From assembly GCF_035920345.1 (NCBI RefSeq), contig NZ_CP109149.1, positions 7,750,001-7,814,000 of the forward strand: a stretch of 64,000 nucleotides of DNA, in the 5' to 3' direction. This document shows, piece by piece, positions 55,333 through 64,000 of the stretch. Position 1 is the first letter of the stretch; each line of letters opens with the position of its first letter. The notes under the pieces are model-generated. The model was given only the letters and a program-made list of their open reading frames with translations. It searched no databases and had not been told where the DNA came from. Made by a program: the position numbers and the translations under genes. The DNA comes from Nocardia vinacea. GTDB taxonomy: Bacteria; Actinomycetota; Actinomycetes; Mycobacteriales; Mycobacteriaceae.

Positions 55333-57372
55333 TTATGACGGCACAATCGGATCGCCGTTGGGTGCAACGACTTCCGGGCCGGGCCCCTGCGGGCGGCTGG
55401 CCCGGATCTGGACCTCCAGTGCGGCGAGCACCGAAGCATCTTCGATGGTGGATGGCACTTCGTAATGATCGCCCGCGGTGATCTGGCGGATCGTCTTGCG
55501 CAGGATCTTGCCCGATCGGGTTTTGGGCAGCGCGGTGACGACGACAGCATCGTGCAGGGTGGCGATCGCGCCGATCTGCTCGCGCACCCGGGCGATCAGT
55601 TCGTCGCGCAGGCGGTCCGGATCGATCTCGACGCCGGACTTGAGCACCACGTAGGCGATCGGCCGCTGGCCCTTGAGTTCGTCGGGCAGGCCGATCACCG
55701 CGCATTCGGCGACGGCCTCGTGTCCGGCGATGGCGGCCTCGATGCTGCCCGCCGACAGCCGGTGTCCGGCCATATTGATCACATCGTCGCTGCGGCCGAG
55801 CACGTAGAGGTACCCGTCATCATCGAAGTATCCGGAGTCGCCGGTGAGGTAGTGGCCGGGAAACGCCGACATATAGGAGCGTTGGAAGCGGCCTTCGTCG
55901 CGCCATAGTCCGGTTAGTGTCCCTGGCGGTAGTGGCAGGCCGATGACGATATTGCCCTCGGTGCCCGGTGCGACCGGATTGCCCTCGGCATCGAGCACCC
56001 GCAGCCGGAAGCCGGGCACCGGCACCGACGCCGAACCCGCCTTGATCGGAAGTTGCTGCAGGCCGAGCAGATTCGCGCAGATCGGCCAGCCGGTCTCGGT
56101 CTGCCACCAGTGGTCGACCACCGGGCAGTCGGGCCGATCGGCGAGCAGGGTTTCGTTGGCCCACTCGTAGGTTGCCGGATCCAGGCGCTCACCGGCGCAG
56201 AACAATGCGCGCAGCGAGGACAGGTCGTGGCGGTGGGCGAGTGCGGCATCCGGATCGGCCTTGCGGATGGCGCGCAGCGCCGTCGGCGCGGTGAACAGCA
56301 CCCGCACGTTGTGCTCGGCCACCACCCGCCAGAACGCGCCCGCATCCGGTGTCCCGACCGGTTTGCCTTCGTAGAGCAGCGTGGTCGCGCCGACCAACAG
56401 CGGCGCGTAGACGATGTACGAATGTCCGACGACCCAGCCGACATCCGAGGCGGCCCACATCACCTCGCCCGGACCGACGTCGTAGATATTGCGCATGGAC
56501 CAGGACAGGGCGACCGCATGTCCGCCGTTGTCGCGGACCACGCCCTTGGGCTTCCCGGTGGTGCCGGAGGTGTAGAGGATATAGAGCGGATCGGTCGCGG
56601 CGACCGGAACCGGATCTGCGGGTTGCGCATCGCGCACCGCGTCTTCCCAATCGAGCCACTGCGCCGCGACGGTCTGTGTGGAACTCGGCAGTGAATCGGT
56701 GGCGGGCTGCGGCGCGGGGAAGTGGATGGTCGGAAATTGCGGCCGCTGCTTGACGATCACGTGCCGCGGCGCGCTCGTCTCGGCGAGGTCGAGGGCCTGC
56801 AACACGATCGGCGGGTAATCGATCGTTCGGCCCGGCTCCAGTCCGCCCGAGGCAGTGATGATCAACACAGGTTCGGCATCATCGATGCGGGCGGCCAACT
56901 CGGGTGCGGCGAAGCCGCCGAAGACCACCGAATGCACCGCGCCGATACGGGCGCAGGCCAGCATGGCGATTACGGCCTCGGGGATCATGGGCAGGTAGAT
57001 GACCACGCGGTCACCCGCGGCGACACCCAAACGTGCCATCGCACCGGCGAACTCGGCAACCTCGGCGAGTAGTTCGGCGTAGGTGAAAACGCCTCTGGTG
57101 CCGGTCATAGCGGAGTCGTATATTAGGGCGGGCTGATCGGCCCGACTCGCTTCGTCCGGAGTGTCGCCGCCGTGCACATGCCGGTCGAGGGCGTTGAAGG
57201 AGGTATTGAGGCGAGCGTCCGGAAACCATCTGGCCATCGAGCGGGCCGTGGTGTCGACGATGTGGGTCGGCGGGGTCACCCAATCGATCGCCTCGGCCGC
57301 CTCGGCCCAGAACTCAGCGGGATCGACCAAGCTGGTCTGATAGACCGGCCGGTACGTCTGGTTCTCACTCAA
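55333..57372 (-). CDS. prpE: Propionyl-CoA synthetase PrpE (acyl-CoA synthetase)
   Basis: 679 residues of the ANL superfamily. Features: the AMP-binding P-loop LYILYTSGTTGKPKGVVRD, DHWWQTETGWPI (acetate/propionate-type), the GDSGYFDDDGYLYVLGRSDD hinge and PKTRSGKILRKTIRQI with the acetylatable Lys. The N-terminal FWAEAAEAIDWVTPP is typical of PrpE. It makes propionyl-CoA, feeding methylmalonyl or methylcitrate metabolism. The start codon is TTG 57372 with an upstream AGGGAG; GTG in another frame is excluded. Divergent from the conservon. Confidence 0.92.
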   Translation of the reverse strand: MSENQTYRPVYQTSLVDPAEFWAEAAEAIDWVTPPTHIVDTTARSMARWFPDARLNTSFNALDRHVHGGDTPDEASRADQPALIYDSAMTGTRGVFTYAELLAEVAEFAGAMARLGVAAGDRVVIYLPMIPEAVIAMLACARIGAVHSVVFGGFAAPELAARIDDAEPVLIITASGGLEPGRTIDYPPIVLQALDLAETSAPRHVIVKQRPQFPTIHFPAPQPATDSLPSSTQTVAAQWLDWEDAVRDAQPADPVPVAATDPLYILYTSGTTGKPKGVVRDNGGHAVALSWSMRNIYDVGPGEVMWAASDVGWVVGHSYIVYAPLLVGATTLLYEGKPVGTPDAGAFWRVVAEHNVRVLFTAPTALRAIRKADPDAALAHRHDLSSLRALFCAGERLDPATYEWANETLLADRPDCPVVDHWWQTETGWPICANLLGLQQLPIKAGSASVPVPGFRLRVLDAEGNPVAPGTEGNIVIGLPLPPGTLTGLWRDEGRFQRSYMSAFPGHYLTGDSGYFDDDGYLYVLGRSDDVINMAGHRLSAGSIEAAIAGHEAVAECAVIGLPDELKGQRPIAYVVLKSGVEIDPDRLRDELIARVREQIGAIATLHDAVVVTALPKTRSGKILRKTIRQITAGDHYEVPSTIEDASVLAALEVQIRASRPQGPGPEVVAPNGDPIVPS

Positions 57373-57691
57373 TCCCGTGACTCCCTAGCCTCGCCTCGAT
57401 GCCCGCCTCGATAGATCAGCACGATTGTGGCAGACTTCACGCGACGCCCGGGTGGGTGCCGCGACCTCTGGTTTTGCCAATTATCGGCAGGTCAAGGCCC
57501 GTAACTACACTCAACGTCACCCAAGCTGTTATTGATCCGTTAGAATCTGATGTCACTTATTTGGGCCGTCGTAGACGCAATTTCTCGGCCAGCCGCAGTT
57601 CCTCGGCCAGCTCTGCCTGTCGAGCCAGCATGCGATTGTCTAGGTTCGCTGATGGCACGTGGTTGGGGCCAGTTTGGAAAGTGAGTGGGAG
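57373..57691. other. Divergent promoter region between prpE and the conservon; no gene
   Basis: 319 bases. The stretch at 57500-57560 is markedly AT-rich for this genome (TGTTATTGATCCGTTAGAAT), probably with the promoter of the conservon (TAGAAT as -10). The 5' leader to ATG 57692 would then be about 145 bases. No repeat element seen. Confidence 0.5.
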
Positions 57692-60600
57692 ATGCGTGAC
57701 GCCGCAAGGTCCGGCAGCAAACGCTGGGCGCTCGGCAACTGGGACCTGCGCTGGAAGGTTACGGCGGTCCTGGCCGTTCCGCTGGCAGTCGCGGTTGGGC
57801 TCGGCGTGTCCAGGATTACCACCGAGTTCGCCGACGCGAACCGACTGGACGCTGCCGCGAAGAACATCGAGACGATTCCCGCCGTCACCGCGCTGAGTGC
57901 GCAGACGGCGACGACCGCCGCTTCGCAGATGATTTCGATCATGCCGAACGTGTCGATCGTGTCGGACAAGAACCTGGCCGACCTCGACAAGGTCATCGCC
58001 GATGCCGAACAGTCGGGCGGCAAGCTCGACGGTGTTGCCGGTGCACGCGCGTCGCTGGACAGCATGATCACCCAGGCCAAGGCCATTCGTGCCCAGGGCA
58101 AGAACGTCACGACGCAGACACCGGCCGAAGTCATCGGGATGATCGACCAGGTCCGCAACGACAGTGTGCACATCGTCGAGACGACGGTCGGCCAGGTCAG
58201 CGACCAGGCCATCGAACAGTCGAAGCTGCGGCTGGTCGACTCGCTGAACACCCGTGCCGCACTGGTCGGTGAGGTCGCCGCATTCCCCGAGGTGCTGCGC
58301 GGTTCGGCGGCTGGCGTGCAGAACGCGATCACCGCGGCCAATACCGAGCGGGCGATGCTCAACGTGCTCGCCCACCGCTTTTCCGACGGCGACACCTCGA
58401 TCGCCGATCTGCGGGCTGGTATCGATAACCGGATCTCGCTGCTGACCAGCCCGGAGGCGCAGTCCGGCAAGATCCCGGTCGGTGATCTGAAGAATTCGCT
58501 CACCGGCAGCCTCGATGTCTACGAGCGCGTGGTCAACAAGTCCACCAAGGACATCGACACGGCGATGAGTTCGCTGGTGTCCAACGCCAATACCGGCGCG
58601 TGGACCTATACCGCAGTCGTTATCGCGACCATTCTCGCCGCGCTTTTGCTCGCGGTGTTCGTCGCGCGCTCGATGATCGTGCCGCTGCACCGGCTGCGTC
58701 TGGCCGCGCTGCGTGTGGCCGAGAGCGATCTGCCACACGAGGTCGCCCAGCTGCGTAACGGCGCGTCCCCCGAGGATGTGCCGCTGGAGCCGATGCCGAT
58801 CCGCAGCCACGAGGAAATCGGTCAGCTGGCCCGCGCCGTCGACGATATCCACGGCCAGGCGCTGCGTTTGGCCAGTGACCAGGCGCAGATGCGTGCCCAG
58901 GTCAACGACATGTTCGAAACCCTGGCCCGGCGCTCCAAGTCGCTCGTCGACCATCAGCTCAGTTTGATCGAGGCGATGGAGTACGACGAGAAGGATCCAC
59001 GCCTGCTGGAAAACCTGTTCCGGCTGGACCATCTCGCGGCTCGTATGCGCCGTAACGGTGACAACCTGCTGATCCTCGCCGGTACCCGGCAGCGGCGCAG
59101 CAAGTCCGCGCCGGTCGAGATCGCGGACGTGCTGCGTGCGGCGATCTCCGAGGTCGAGGACTACGAGCGCGTGAAGCTCGGTGCGACACCGCGTGGTTCG
59201 CTGGTCGAGCCCGCCGCCTCGGATATGGCGCACCTGTTCGCCGAGCTATTGGACAACGCGCTACGCGCGTCGCCGCCGGAGACCGACGTGAAGTTCACCT
59301 TCGCGCAGGGACACGACCAGGGCATGCTCATCGAGGTCGCGGACCGCGGCATCGGTATGCCGCCGAGTGAAATGGCCGACATCAACCGGCGGCTCGAGCA
59401 GACCGCCGAACCGGGTCCGGACACCGCGCGGCACATGGGTCTTTTCGTGGTCGGCCGATTGGCCGAGCGCCACGGACTCACCGTGCGCCTGCGCCCGACC
59501 TTCGATACCGCACGGGACCCCGGCGTCACGGTCACCGTGCAGGTTCCGGCCAATCTGATCGTGCTCGGACAGGGCCAGACCACCGCGATGCCGCAGGCGG
59601 CACCGCAGGTCGCCGCTGGGGCTCCGCAACGGCCGTCGGCCGCGGCGTCGATGCAGACGCGTGCGATCACCAGGACGCCCGGTGGCAATGTCATGGTCAC
59701 CGTCGATCCCGGTGTGAGCGGACCGATTCCGATGAGCAGTCCGGCACCGGCTGCGGGCAGCGGTCCGATTCCGTCGGCGGGCGGGCTGCCACAGCGTTCG
59801 CCCGGCTCGACCATGTCCTCGGGTGCCTCGGGGCTGCGTCAGGAACCGGCGCAACCGAATCCGACCCTGCGCCCATCGGCCGGACAGCCGCCGAGCGGTC
59901 CGCAGCGCGGCAAGCTCGCCGCGGCGAATCTGCCGAGACGCAATGTCACTCCCGGCGGTCCGCCGCCGAGTCGGCCAGGTGCCGAGCCGACGGTTTCCGG
60001 CGGTGGTCTGCCGCCTCGGAATCTGAATTCCGGTGGGCTGCCGCAGCGTCAGCCCGGCACGAATGGTGTGCCGGAGGGCGGTCAGCCGAGTGGCGGTCTG
60101 CCGCAGCGTCAGCCGGGCAGCAACGGTGCACCGCAGCGCGAGGGCGCGGGTGGTATGCCGCAGCGTGCGTCGGGGCTGAACGGTCTGCCGCAGCGCGAAC
60201 CGGGTGCCGGTGGTGTGCCGCCGCGCGATACCGGGGCGAGCCTGCCGCAGCGTGATGCGTCGGGTGGACTCCCGCAGCGGGAGCCTGGTTCGACCGGACT
60301 GCCGCAACGGGATTCGGCCGCCGGTGGCCTGCCGCAGCGGGATTCGGCCGCCGGTGGCCTGCCGCAGCGGGATTCGGCCGCCGGAGGGCTGCCGCAGCGG
60401 GAGCCGGGTGCTACCGGTCTGCCGCAACGTCAGTCGCCTGCGAGCGGTCTGCCGCCGCGGGAAACGCCGAACGGTTTGCCGCAGCGTGAGAGCACGGGCG
60501 GTCTGCCACAGCGTGAGAGCGCTAGTGGTCTGCCGCAGCGTGATGCTTTGGGTGGTCTGCCGCAGCGCGAACCCACCGGTGGTCTGCCGCAGCGTGAGAG

Positions 60601-61894
60601 CACCGGTGGTCTGCCGCAGCGTGAGAGCGCCGGTGGTCCGCCGAAGCGTGATCCGTTGCGTGATCCGTTGAGCAGTCTGCCGCAGCGGGAAACCACGGGT
60701 GGTCTGCCACAGCGTGAGAGCACGGGCGGTTTGCCGCAGCGCGAAAGTGCCGGTGGCTTGCCGCAGCGTGAGAGCACCGGCGGTCTACCGCAACGGGATT
60801 CCGCATCGAATGGTCTGCCGCAACGTGAGTCCGGTCTGGCCGGTATCCCGCCGCGCGACACCGGTTCGGGCTTGCCGCAGCGGGATTCCGCTTCCGGTGG
60901 TCTGCCGCAGCGTGATGCGCTGGGTGGTTTGCCGCAGCGGGAAAGCACCGGTGGTTTGCCGCAGCGTGAGAGCACCGGTGGTCTGCCGAAGCGTGATCCG
61001 TTGCGTGATCCGTTGAGTAGTCTGCCGCAGCGGGAAAGCACGGGTGGTCTACCGCGGCGCGATTCGGCCTCGAACGGCCTGCCGCAGCGGGACACCGGTT
61101 CGGGCTTGCCGCAGCGGGATTCCGCTTCCGGTGGCCTCCCGCAGCGGGAGGCGGGTGCTACCGGTCTGCCGCAGCGTCAGTCGCCCGCGAACGGCCTGCC
61201 GCAGCGTCAGTCGGGTGCGCAGCCACCGAGCGGCCTGCCCCAGCGCGACGGTCTGCTACCTTCCCGCGACAGCCTGCCGCAGCGGGAGTCGGCTGCTACC
61301 GGCCTGCCCCAGCGCGATCCGGGAGCGACCGTACTGCCGCGCAAGGAAGTTCCGCCGGGTGTCGGTCTGCCGCGACGGGATCGTGGTGCGGCCCAGCCCG
61401 CGGCCAGCGGTGAGACACCCGCGATGTCCGAGAGCGGGGCGACGACCGCACCGCGCGATCCGGGCCGGCACAGCTTCAAGCCCGATCCGGAGAAGGCGGC
61501 ATCGTTCTTCCAGACCAGGTTGCAGCCCGCGGCCGACTCTGATTCGGTGATGGGCGGGACACCGATCTTCGCCGAAATGATGTCGGCGTGGCTATCGGAT
61601 CCCAACCAGGACCGGTCCCAAGTTGCTGCCTCCTTCGAATCACCCGGCGACGAGGGCTGGCAGGCGGCCCGCCGCGCCAGCGAGGCCCAGGCCGAAACAA
61701 AGACGGCCGCCGGGTTGCCTCAACGCAATCCGGGCGGGAGGCTGGTCCCCGGCGGTGTCACCGGCAACGCCGATCGCACGACGCGTCGCGATCCAGAAAC
61801 GATCAGGTCCAGCTTGAGTCGTCACCAGCAGGGCGTCCGGGATGGCCGCGCAATGAAGGCAATGAACCTAACCGGAGATAAAGGAGACCGATGA
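57692..61894 (+). CDS. Conservon sensor histidine kinase (CvnA-like) with GLPQR repeat tail
   Basis: About 1400 residues. TM1 (about 21-41), an extracellular nitrate-sensor-like domain, TM2 (about 304-327), HAMP to about 380, and a GHKL ATPase with [18 protein letters not shown] near 518 and DRGIGM. Residues about 697-1232 are about fifty repeats of (G)GLPQRE/D-type units. A conserved C-terminal module follows: [45 protein letters not shown] and [16 protein letters not shown]. The start is uncertain (ATG 57692 or an upstream GTG/TTG). The TGA overlaps the ATG of the roadblock gene. Confidence 0.92.
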   Translation: MRDAARSGSKRWALGNWDLRWKVTAVLAVPLAVAVGLGVSRITTEFADANRLDAAAKNIETIPAVTALSAQTATTAASQMISIMPNVSIVSDKNLADLDKVIADAEQSGGKLDGVAGARASLDSMITQAKAIRAQGKNVTTQTPAEVIGMIDQVRNDSVHIVETTVGQVSDQAIEQSKLRLVDSLNTRAALVGEVAAFPEVLRGSAAGVQNAITAANTERAMLNVLAHRFSDGDTSIADLRAGIDNRISLLTSPEAQSGKIPVGDLKNSLTGSLDVYERVVNKSTKDIDTAMSSLVSNANTGAWTYTAVVIATILAALLLAVFVARSMIVPLHRLRLAALRVAESDLPHEVAQLRNGASPEDVPLEPMPIRSHEEIGQLARAVDDIHGQALRLASDQAQMRAQVNDMFETLARRSKSLVDHQLSLIEAMEYDEKDPRLLENLFRLDHLAARMRRNGDNLLILAGTRQRRSKSAPVEIADVLRAAISEVEDYERVKLGATPRGSLVEPAASDMAHLFAELLDNALRASPPETDVKFTFAQGHDQGMLIEVADRGIGMPPSEMADINRRLEQTAEPGPDTARHMGLFVVGRLAERHGLTVRLRPTFDTARDPGVTVTVQVPANLIVLGQGQTTAMPQAAPQVAAGAPQRPSAAASMQTRAITRTPGGNVMVTVDPGVSGPIPMSSPAPAAGSGPIPSAGGLPQRSPGSTMSSGASGLRQEPAQPNPTLRPSAGQPPSGPQRGKLAAANLPRRNVTPGGPPPSRPGAEPTVSGGGLPPRNLNSGGLPQRQPGTNGVPEGGQPSGGLPQRQPGSNGAPQREGAGGMPQRASGLNGLPQREPGAGGVPPRDTGASLPQRDASGGLPQREPGSTGLPQRDSAAGGLPQRDSAAGGLPQRDSAAGGLPQREPGATGLPQRQSPASGLPPRETPNGLPQRESTGGLPQRESASGLPQRDALGGLPQREPTGGLPQRESTGGLPQRESAGGPPKRDPLRDPLSSLPQRETTGGLPQRESTGGLPQRESAGGLPQRESTGGLPQRDSASNGLPQRESGLAGIPPRDTGSGLPQRDSASGGLPQRDALGGLPQRESTGGLPQRESTGGLPKRDPLRDPLSSLPQRESTGGLPRRDSASNGLPQRDTGSGLPQRDSASGGLPQREAGATGLPQRQSPANGLPQRQSGAQPPSGLPQRDGLLPSRDSLPQRESAATGLPQRDPGATVLPRKEVPPGVGLPRRDRGAAQPAASGETPAMSESGATTAPRDPGRHSFKPDPEKAASFFQTRLQPAADSDSVMGGTPIFAEMMSAWLSDPNQDRSQVAASFESPGDEGWQAARRASEAQAETKTAAGLPQRNPGGRLVPGGVTGNADRTTRRDPETIRSSLSRHQQGVRDGRAMKAMNLTGDKGDR
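59780..61390 (+). repeat. Coding tandem repeat, GLPQR type
   Basis: About fifty copies of a short unit with consensus (G)GLPQR(E/D/Q)S(x1-4), period about 30-36 bases, within the conservon kinase gene. Spacing and residues vary, and internal segments such as [16 protein letters not shown] are duplicated, suggesting repeated unequal exchange. The other conservon kinase (35103-37823) has only two GLPKR motifs. Confidence 0.9.
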
Positions 61895-62304
61895 ACCCCG
61901 ATCTAGGTGGTACGAATCGTCAGCTGGATTGGCTGGTTTCGAACTTCGCCAACGAGGTTCCTGGCGTAGCTCATGCCGTCCTGGTCTCGGCTGACGGCCT
62001 ACTCATGGCGGCGAGCGCGCAGCTGCCGGTGGACCGTGCCGAACAGCTCTCGGCTGTTACCGCCGGACTGGCCAGCCTCTCGGTAGGCGTCTCGAATCTA
62101 TTCGAAGGCGGCACCGTGCTGCAGTCGGTGGTCGAGATGGAGCACGGCTATCTGCTACTCATGGCAGTCGGCGACGGCTCGTATCTTGCGGTGCTGACGA
62201 ATACTTCCTGCGATATCGGCCAGGTGGGCTACGAAATGGCCCTGTTGGTCGAGCGTGTTGGCCAGACGGTACAGGCCACGCCACGCGTCACGATGGGTTC
62301 CTGA
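61891..62304 (+). CDS. Conservon roadblock/LC7 protein (CvnB-like)
   Basis: 137 residues, the roadblock/longin-like fold: [52 protein letters not shown] and VERVGQ. B components form a scaffold with GTPase D. ATGA overlap with the kinase; 7 bases separate it from the DUF742 gene. No catalytic motif expected. Confidence 0.95.
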   Translation: MNPDLGGTNRQLDWLVSNFANEVPGVAHAVLVSADGLLMAASAQLPVDRAEQLSAVTAGLASLSVGVSNLFEGGTVLQSVVEMEHGYLLLMAVGDGSYLAVLTNTSCDIGQVGYEMALLVERVGQTVQATPRVTMGS

Positions 62305-62311
62305 TGGTGGG

Positions 62312-62686
62312 ATGGACATAGACGATCACCGCATGGGGAGCGCCGAGCCGAGTCTCGTTCGCCCGTACTCCTTGACTGCGGGCCGAACCAGGCCCGCGGT
62401 CGAGTTGGCGTTGGAGGCACTTGTCGCATCGCATCCGGTCGCCCTGGAGCGGCAGTTCGAACTGACCAACATCGAGACGTCCATCGTGGAGTTGTGCAGA
62501 GAATCGCCGTCCGTTGCTGAAGTAGCGGCGCGTTTGGGTATCCCCATCGGGGTGGCCCGCGTGCTCGTGGCCGACCTCATCGAGGCCGGGCATGTGCGAG
62601 TTTCGGCGACTTTGAAAGACGATTCCAGCGACGATGAACGTCGCGAGCTGATCGAAAGGGTTCTCAGTGGACTCCGGCGTATTTGA
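62312..62686 (+). CDS. Conservon DUF742 protein (CvnC-like)
   Basis: 124 residues with the DUF742 core: SLVRPYSLTAGRTRPAVELA and ESPSVAEVAARLGIPIGVAR (a helix-turn-helix-like segment), ending VLVADLIEAGHVRVSA. It belongs to the C component of conservons. ATG 62312 (MDIDDHRMGS) follows the roadblock stop by seven bases and overlaps the next gene by 20 bases at its end. Confidence 0.95.
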   Translation: MDIDDHRMGSAEPSLVRPYSLTAGRTRPAVELALEALVASHPVALERQFELTNIETSIVELCRESPSVAEVAARLGIPIGVARVLVADLIEAGHVRVSATLKDDSSDDERRELIERVLSGLRRI

Positions 62687-63269
62687 TTCGACGGCACAGG
62701 TCGATACCCGCACCAGCAAACCGACTTCGGCAAAGATCGTGGTCGCTGGCGGCTTCGGTGTCGGTAAGACCACGTTGGTGGGTGCCGTCTCGGAGATTGT
62801 TCCGCTGCGCACCGAGGCGTTGGTGACCAATGCCAGTACCGGAATCGACAATCTGACCGGTATTCCGATGAAGTCGACCACCACGGTGGCGATGGACTTC
62901 GGCCGGATCAGCCTCGCCGACGATCTGGTGCTGTACCTGTTCGGTACGCCGGGCCAGTACCGCTTCTGGTTCATGTGGGACGACCTGATCCGCGGCGCCA
63001 TCGGCGCCGTGGTGCTGGTCGACACCCGCAGGCTCGAGGACAGCTTCGCGGCCGTCGACTACTTCGAAGCGCGCAATCTACCGTTCCTGGTTGCGCTCAA
63101 CGAATTCGACGACGCACCGAGGTATCCGATCGAGGACATCCGTCAGGCCCTCGCGGTGCCTGCGGATGTGCCGATCCTGTCCATCGACGCCCGTCGGCGC
63201 GAACCCGCCAAGCAGGCGCTGGTCTCGCTCACCGAGTACGCCCTACGCAAGGTCATGCAGGGCTACTGA
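62667..63269 (+). CDS. Conservon GTPase (CvnD-like)
   Basis: 200 residues. P-loop GGFGVGKTTLVGAVSEIVPL, switch region LFGTPGQYRFWFMWDD, and NEFDDAPRYP. GTG 62667 lies inside the end of the DUF742 gene (20-base overlap), completing a tightly coupled A-B-C-D operon. It is about 70 percent identical by eye to the D protein at 34516-35106. Confidence 0.95.
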   Translation: MDSGVFDSTAQVDTRTSKPTSAKIVVAGGFGVGKTTLVGAVSEIVPLRTEALVTNASTGIDNLTGIPMKSTTTVAMDFGRISLADDLVLYLFGTPGQYRFWFMWDDLIRGAIGAVVLVDTRRLEDSFAAVDYFEARNLPFLVALNEFDDAPRYPIEDIRQALAVPADVPILSIDARRREPAKQALVSLTEYALRKVMQGY

Positions 63270-63362
63270 GCGTTCGCGACTGTCGCGTCGGCCCCGAATC
63301 GAGTGGCTGAGCCTTACCCACCCCGCCGGCTCTGCTGGCTGCCATCCCCCTAGGCTCGCTCG

Positions 63363-64000
63363 GTGAGGATTTCGGCGCGGGAGTTGCTCGGGCAACTGCT
63401 CGACTCGGACTCGTTTATCAGCTGGGACCGGCCATCGGTGACGGTGGCCGTATCCCCGCGATACCGCGCGGATCTGCACAAGGCCGAGCTGGCGGCAGGT
63501 ACAGATGAAGCGGTGCTGACCGGTGAAGGTCTGCTGCGTGGTCGACGCGTGGCCGTAATCGCCTGCGAATTCGGATTTCTGGCGGGTTCGATCGGGGTGG
63601 CCGCGGCCGAGCGCATCGTCTCGGCGGTCGAGCGCGCCACCGAACTCGGCCTGCCCCTGGTCGCGTCGCCGACCTCTGGCGGTACCAGAATGCAGGAGGG
63701 CACAATCGCTTTCGTGCAGATGGTGAAGATCGCGGGTGCGGTCGCGGTGCACAAGGCGGCCGGGCATCCGTATCTGGTCTATCTGCGCAATCCCACGATG
63801 GGCGGCGTCTTCGCGTCCTGGGGTTCGCTGGGGCATATCACCTTCGCCGAACCCGATGCACTCATCGGGTTTCTCGGTCCGCGCGTCTATAAGGCGTTGT
63901 ACGGCAGGGATTTTCCGGAGGGTGTGCAGGTCGCGGAGAATCTGTACCGCAGCGGCGTGATCGATGGGGTGCTGCCCGTTTCGGTGTTCCGTCGGATCGC
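63363..64000 (+). CDS. Acetyl-CoA carboxylase carboxyltransferase subunit, AccD3-like (3' truncated by window edge)
   Basis: The 212 codons present begin VRISARELLGQLLDSDSFIS and continue with the crotonase-fold carboxyltransferase: GRRVAVIACEFGFLAGSIGV, LVASPTSGGTRMQEGTIAFV, QMVKIAGAVAVHKAAGHPYL and TMGGVFASWGSLGHI with the oxyanion-hole glycines. It transfers CO2 from carboxybiotin to an acyl-CoA. AccD3 (Rv0904c) follows prrA in M. tuberculosis, so the match is positional too. GTG 63363 was taken as start. The end is outside the window. Confidence 0.9.
   Translation, partial: MRISARELLGQLLDSDSFISWDRPSVTVAVSPRYRADLHKAELAAGTDEAVLTGEGLLRGRRVAVIACEFGFLAGSIGVAAAERIVSAVERATELGLPLVASPTSGGTRMQEGTIAFVQMVKIAGAVAVHKAAGHPYLVYLRNPTMGGVFASWGSLGHITFAEPDALIGFLGPRVYKALYGRDFPEGVQVAENLYRSGVIDGVLPVSVFRRI

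Noticed and set aside
57557-59233. 558-codon minus-strand frame opposite the conservon kinase
   Set aside because: Antisense to a clear kinase gene; composition is the usual Arg/Asp/Gln bias of GC-rich antisense frames.
60430-61095. 221-codon minus-strand frame made of RCGRPP repeats
   Set aside because: Mirror image of the GLPQR coding repeats; arises from the repeat, not a gene.

Overview
The window is high-GC actinobacterial DNA, most likely from Nocardia or a close relative in the Mycobacteriales. The genes run in nearly the same order as the Mycobacterium tuberculosis block Rv0858c-Rv0904c: a DapC-like aminotransferase, XPB helicase, helicase-like WYL protein, short Rv0863-like protein, RpfA, Rv0870c-like membrane protein, CspB, DUF2771, MFS, DUF3027, DUF2530, MarR, SpoU methyltransferase, DUF2537, SepH, SerC, CitA, GltA2, PrrB/PrrA and an AccD3-like subunit. 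This order is read from protein resemblance and remembered synteny; no search was run.

Layout. 1-8.9 kb: aminotransferase end, TRIC channel, two LysE exporters, XPB helicase, DUF3239-like protein, secreted M1 peptidase, coiled-coil protein and a Cys-rich lipoprotein. 8.9-17 kb: helicase-like protein, rpfA with a CRP-type site and a probable c-di-AMP riboswitch leader, cspB, and a minus-strand run of cyclotransferase, MFS and DUF2771 genes. 17-25 kb: DUF3027 protein with a long acidic tail, coupled to an Hsp90/sacsin-like ATPase, then a TetR regulator divergent from a neutral ceramidase. 25-34.5 kb: DUF2530, MarR, YccF, Eis, SpoU, DUF2537, SepH and SerC. 34.5-38 kb: a two-gene conservon (kinase plus GTPase). 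38-45 kb: polysaccharide deacetylase, a 138-bp repeat array, CitA, PdxH, MFS, GltA2 and FKBP. 45-52.3 kb: LprG-like lipoprotein, then four collinear genes for a cytochrome b5-fused desaturase, a type III polyketide synthase, a cyclic-peptide-type ABC exporter and a YhgE/Pip-like lipoprotein, which look like a small natural-product or lipid locus. 52.5-64 kb: PrrB/PrrA, a hemophore-like protein, PrpE, a complete four-gene conservon whose kinase carries about fifty GLPQR-type repeats, and the start of a carboxyltransferase.

The most unusual feature is a dispersed 77-bp element. Each full copy encodes a 26-residue peptide (VTERSEGT...EPSASEAQL type). It starts with GTG, ends in TGA inside a GTGA that is also the next gene's start, and carries its own GAGG ribosome-binding site. 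Six full or decayed copies lie in this window, almost all at stop/start junctions of neighbouring genes. Other repeat families are a 34-bp hairpin repeat, a 138-bp tandem array, a 71-bp inverted-repeat element and a roughly 115-bp element.

Regulation visible in sequence: TGTGA-N6-TCACA upstream of rpfA and a near match between serC and its divergent neighbour, both at positions known to be CRP targets in M. tuberculosis; a TetR-type operator; and several perfect hairpin terminators between convergent genes.
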